Shown piece by piece: positions 61,196 to 64,000 of a stretch of DNA of 64,000 nt. The notes beneath the pieces were generated by a model. That model was not told where the DNA came from, searched no databases, and saw only the letters and a program-made list of their open reading frames with translations. The position numbers were made by a program, and so were the translations under genes. The stretch is taken from the NCBI GenBank assembly GCA_052390275.1, contig JBQTHD010000024.1:27925-91924 (forward strand), read 5' to 3'. How positions within the stretch are numbered: position 1 is the stretch's first letter; every line of letters starts with the position of its first letter. This DNA is from JBQTHD01 sp052390275. Its GTDB lineage: Bacteria; Actinomycetota; Acidimicrobiia; Acidimicrobiales; AC-14.

Positions 61196-63268
61196 TCAGG
61201 CCAAGCCCAGAACCTGGCGGTAGAAGGCCAGTTCCACCTCGACGGCCCGGGCCCGGGTGTCGGCCCGGCGGTAACCGTGCCCCTCGCCGGCGAAAACCAC
61301 CAACTCCACCAGGCTCCCCTGCGCGACCAAGGCGTCGGCCATGGCCTGAGCCTGGGCCAGCGGCACCACCCGGTCGGAGTCCCCGGAGGTCAACAACACT
61401 GGGGCGGTGATGGCCGAGACCTGATTGATGGGGGACCGAGCCCGATAGAGCGCCTCGGCTTCTGGCCAGGGACCGATGAGGCTCTCGAAGTAACCAGATT
61501 CGAACTTGTGGGTCTCGGCTGCCAGCGCGCTCAGGTCGGTGACCCCGTAATGGCTGGTCCCGGCGGCGAAAAGGTCACTCGCGGCAAGTGCACCCAGCGC
61601 CGTGAGTCCCCCGGCGCTGCGGCCCCGGATGACCATCCGGGCCGGGTCCCCCAAGCCCTCGGACGCAAGGTAGGCAGCCGCGGCAGCCGCGTCCTCGGTG
61701 TCCGCCTGGCCCCATCGACCATCCAAGCTCACCCGGTACTGGCGGCCATAGCCGGTGCTGCCCCGGTAGTCGAGGTCGAAGTAGGCAAAGCCCCGGGTGG
61801 TCCAAAAGGCCACCGCCGGGTCGTAGCTGGGGTCGGCCGCGCCGGTCGGGCCGCTGTGGCAGTTGATGACCACCGGAGGAAGTTCACCCTCCGGCCCGGT
61901 CTGTCCGTCGAGGCCGGCGGGGGGATGAAACCACCCGTGGGCCCACTGTTCATCACCGGCGGTGGCGAACCGCAGGGCGCGAGGTCCGGCGGCCAACCCT
62001 TCTGGGCTCCGCCCCGCCGAGCGAGCGCCGGTCGGCGGCCGCTCGGCCGGACCAGCCCCTGTTGGCGGCCGACCAGCCAGGAGAGCCTGCGGTGGGGAAT
62101 CGGTACGGCGGAGTTGGTCTCCCGGAAGGATCATCAACCCCGACGGCGTCGTCGCCGAGGCGGCCACCATCGCCAGGCCGTTCTTCCAGGGAACCAGGGT
62201 TGACACCACCCATCCCTGGCCGGGTGGGTCCCACAGAACCCACGACTCCCCGCCCGGAACCAGTCCGGCCACCGCCGGGCGGCCGCCGGCCCCAGCGGCC
62301 ACCATCCGAGCATCGGCCAGGACCCCCCAGGTGCGGTTTCCCAGACTCCAGTCCGGCCCGGCCAGATCTCGTCCGGTCACCCCGGCAACCAGGGGCGCCT
62401 CAGAATCGGCGGCCCCGCAACCGATGCCGAAAGGGGCCGCGTCGCCGAGTGCCGCGTCCTCAGGTGGAGCCGAGGACGCCGGGGGACCCACGTGCAATTC
62501 CACCCACCCGCCGGCATCGCTCAGCCAGGCCAACTGCCCGGTGGGCAACCATCGGGGCTGGCTGTCAGCCGCATTCACGCCACCGGCCACCTTCCGCCCG
62601 TCCAGCCACAGTTCGGCGGCCTGCCAGGGCATATGGGGCAGGTCCCACGCCAACCAGGCCACCTGCCCGTCGGGTCCCAACCGGGGGGAGGAGTAAAGGT
62701 CCCGCCCGGCGGCCACCACGGTTGGCGGGCCACCTCCGGTGGGAACGACGATGATCTCGTCGACCAGGGTGCCATCGGCCAGGGGTCGCTGGCGGACGGC
62801 GGCCACCAGATCTGCCTTCGGGCTGACGTCGAGATCACCGTGGCAGACCGATCCGCAGGGGTCGGACTCTGGAGTCAGCGCGACGGGTTTACTTCCCGGG
62901 TCCAGCCGCCAGATCCGCTGGTCTGCCTGGCCGACGAAAAACACCGATCCGCCCCCGGCGGCCAGGGCGCCCCCGCCGTACTCATGAACCCGGGAACGAA
63001 TCGACCAGGTCGGACCGGTCGCCTCATGCGTCAACGGGGCAGCCGAGGCCGGATGGTCCGCGGGGAATGCCAACAGGTCCACCGCCCTGGCGGAACGCTC
63101 GTCCCAGGCCATCAGCGCCACCCGCCCCCCCTCGGACGGTCGGCTCTCCAGCCAGTAGAGCCGGTCCCCGTCGACGGCCAGTTGTGCGACGCCCACTCCG
63201 GCCCCAGCCACATCCGCGGGAGTAATGGGCGATGGCCAGGAACCGAACGGGGCGACAGTCACGCCCAC
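61196..63268 (-). CDS. Prolyl-oligopeptidase-family (S9) hydrolase
   Basis: From GTG 63268 the protein is 690 residues. The first ~430 residues form a beta-propeller (repeated LAWLSDAGGW-type blades); the alpha/beta-hydrolase domain follows with GRSAGGLTALG (nucleophile Ser), LTSGDSDRVVPLAQ (Asp) and FAGEGHGYRR (His). This is the layout of the S9C/dipeptidyl aminopeptidase group. A ~25-residue PPTGA-rich insert lies between the domains. The true substrate is unknown. No signal peptide is apparent. Confidence 0.88.
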   Translation of the reverse strand: MGVTVAPFGSWPSPITPADVAGAGVGVAQLAVDGDRLYWLESRPSEGGRVALMAWDERSARAVDLLAFPADHPASAAPLTHEATGPTWSIRSRVHEYGGGALAAGGGSVFFVGQADQRIWRLDPGSKPVALTPESDPCGSVCHGDLDVSPKADLVAAVRQRPLADGTLVDEIIVVPTGGGPPTVVAAGRDLYSSPRLGPDGQVAWLAWDLPHMPWQAAELWLDGRKVAGGVNAADSQPRWLPTGQLAWLSDAGGWVELHVGPPASSAPPEDAALGDAAPFGIGCGAADSEAPLVAGVTGRDLAGPDWSLGNRTWGVLADARMVAAGAGGRPAVAGLVPGGESWVLWDPPGQGWVVSTLVPWKNGLAMVAASATTPSGLMILPGDQLRRTDSPPQALLAGRPPTGAGPAERPPTGARSAGRSPEGLAAGPRALRFATAGDEQWAHGWFHPPAGLDGQTGPEGELPPVVINCHSGPTGAADPSYDPAVAFWTTRGFAYFDLDYRGSTGYGRQYRVSLDGRWGQADTEDAAAAAAYLASEGLGDPARMVIRGRSAGGLTALGALAASDLFAAGTSHYGVTDLSALAAETHKFESGYFESLIGPWPEAEALYRARSPINQVSAITAPVLLTSGDSDRVVPLAQAQAMADALVAQGSLVELVVFAGEGHGYRRADTRARAVEVELAFYRQVLGLA

Positions 63269-63343
63269 ATGATTAGTGCCAGGGCCTCCGTTCGTGTGAA
63301 GGAATCCGCAACGCTGTTGTCTCACCAGTGATACGGTCCGCTG

Positions 63344-63637
63344 GTGGGCGAGGCCTCCATCAGGGATCTGCGCAATCGGGGCGGGGAGGTGATCGACCGG
63401 GTGCTCAGCGGCGAGCAGGTGATCGTTACTCGCGACGGCCGGCCGGTGGCCGAGTTGAGGCCGTTGCCCCGACCAAGGCTCGGCGCTCGGGCTCTGGTCG
63501 AACGTTTTCGGGCACTTCCGCCCGTTGACCCCCAGGCTTTCCGGGCCGACATCGATGCGATCCTCTCCCAGGAACTTTTGAGCCGTGGGCTCCGGCATCC
63601 TCGACACCAATGCAGTGATCCTCCTCCAGCGATTTAA
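63344..63637 (+). CDS. Phd/YefM-family antitoxin
   Basis: The 97-residue protein starts with ASIRDLRNRGGEVIDRVLSG, the N-terminal DNA-binding part of Phd/YefM antitoxins, then VIVTRDGRPVAELRPL. The C-terminus overlaps the toxin frame by 53 bases, so its last ~20 residues are unlikely to be functional and the annotated end may be a read-through; a normal Phd would end near residue 75-80. It should repress the operon and neutralise the PIN toxin that follows. Confidence 0.75.
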   Translation: MGEASIRDLRNRGGEVIDRVLSGEQVIVTRDGRPVAELRPLPRPRLGARALVERFRALPPVDPQAFRADIDAILSQELLSRGLRHPRHQCSDPPPAI

Positions 63638-63953
63638 GGGCCAGGATCTTCCCGAAGAGCCGGAGATCACTTCCATCAGCCTGGCGGAATTGTCCGTTGG
63701 GCCCCTGGCCGCCACCAGCGAAGTCGAGCGGGCCGCCCGTCAGGCACGGCTCCAGGAAGCCGAGGCTGTATTCGATCCCCTTCCCTTCGATGCCGCCGCG
63801 GCCCGAGCCTTTGGTGGCGTAGCGGCCTCTCTCCGTCGCAATGGCCGCAAGCCAGCAGCACGGGCCTTCGACGCCACGGTCAGTTTCAAAGTCGGTTGGG
63901 GATGCCGAGTAGGTCGAGGATGGCGTCGGGCTGCCGGGCGAGCTGGCGGGTAG
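63585..63953 (+). pseudogene. PIN-domain toxin truncated at its C-terminus
   Basis: The N-terminus is an intact PIN fold: GSGILDTNAVILLQRF with the first Asp, ITSISLAELSVGPLAAT, and an LPFDAAAARAFGGVAASLRRNGRKPAARAFDA helix pair (shown in part). Residues after about 97 no longer match: the expected second acidic cluster (a DLLIAATA-type helix) is absent, and a Gly/Arg-rich run replaces it to the stop at 63953. The break is at about 63876. The toxin is probably inactive. Confidence 0.7.
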
Positions 63954-64000
63954 CGGCTGCGATGTTGACGGTCCGTTCGGTGGCGTAACGGATGATGCTT
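63886..64000 (-). CDS. C-terminal end of an unknown protein, cut by the window edge
   Basis: An open minus-strand frame enters from the right edge and ends at TGA 63886-63888. The 38 visible residues include TERTVNIAAATRQLARQPDA and LDLLGIPNRL. I do not recognise it. Its end lies about 10 bases from the point where the PIN toxin loses homology, so it could belong to an element that inserted into the toxin gene, for example a transposase, but the evidence is only positional. Confidence 0.35.
   Translation of the reverse strand, partial: SIIRYATERTVNIAAATRQLARQPDAILDLLGIPNRL

Overview
The window is high-GC actinobacterial DNA. A mycothiol-conjugate amidase (Mca), a WhiG-type sigma factor, a DUF2469 gene beside yraN, a DUF2510 protein, an RskA-type anti-sigma factor and frequent GTG/TTG starts all point to Actinobacteria. 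The gene order and the long disordered extensions would fit class Acidimicrobiia, but that class assignment is inference.

Layout. 1-2.4 kb: the 3' end of a DSHCT (HelY-like) helicase, a diacylglycerol-kinase-like gene, a GDPD phosphodiesterase and oligoribonuclease. 2.4-8.5 kb: an accessory patch around tRNA-Gly(GCC) with toxin-antitoxin genes (an intact MazF pair, an unassigned convergent pair, an HTH/PIN pair) and several broken genes (two PIN toxins, an HNH-endonuclease remnant, a DUF2510 protein with two frameshifts), plus intact dut and an MmcQ/YjbR gene. 8.5-15.3 kb: a short-chain dehydrogenase, a ZnuABC-like metal ABC importer, a frameshifted ABM-type monooxygenase, an MgtE-like transporter and a PhoU/TrkA-C protein. 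15.3-26.2 kb: an NTPase, mca, an SCP2 protein, two ferritin-like proteins divergent from an ECF sigma/anti-sigma pair, a secreted nuclease, a PAP2 phosphatase, an alpha/beta hydrolase, DUF72, DUF2064 and a GT2 glycosyltransferase.

26.2-58.5 kb is a long, almost entirely plus-strand housekeeping block: an epimerase fused in frame to trmD, rplS, DUF2469, yraN, (rpiB on the minus strand), comM, dprA, xerC, whiG, a degenerate M23/esterase protein, a beta-propeller lipoprotein, rpsB, tsf, pyrH, frr, cdsA, dxr, rseP, ispG, rimP, nusA, ylxR, infB, rbfA, nrnA, truB and ribF. Many neighbours overlap by 4 bases (GTGA or ATGA), so translation is probably coupled. The block serves ribosome assembly and translation (rplS, rpsB, tsf, frr, rimP, nusA, infB, rbfA, trmD, truB), the MEP isoprenoid pathway (dxr, ispG) and phospholipid/envelope functions (cdsA, rseP).

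58.5-64 kb: ettA, a membrane-anchored hypothetical, a prolyl-oligopeptidase family hydrolase, and a Phd/PIN toxin-antitoxin pair whose toxin is cut off near the window edge by unrelated sequence.

The most unusual points are the epimerase-TrmD single reading frame with a strong Shine-Dalgarno sequence in front of a GGG codon where TrmD should start; a roughly 600-residue disordered extension on CdsA and low-complexity inserts in several other conserved enzymes; a degenerate M23 domain fused to an esterase; a leader with three hairpins before rimP-nusA; and the cluster of decaying toxin and nuclease genes. I found no CRISPR array, no intact insertion sequence and no clear new multi-gene defence system.
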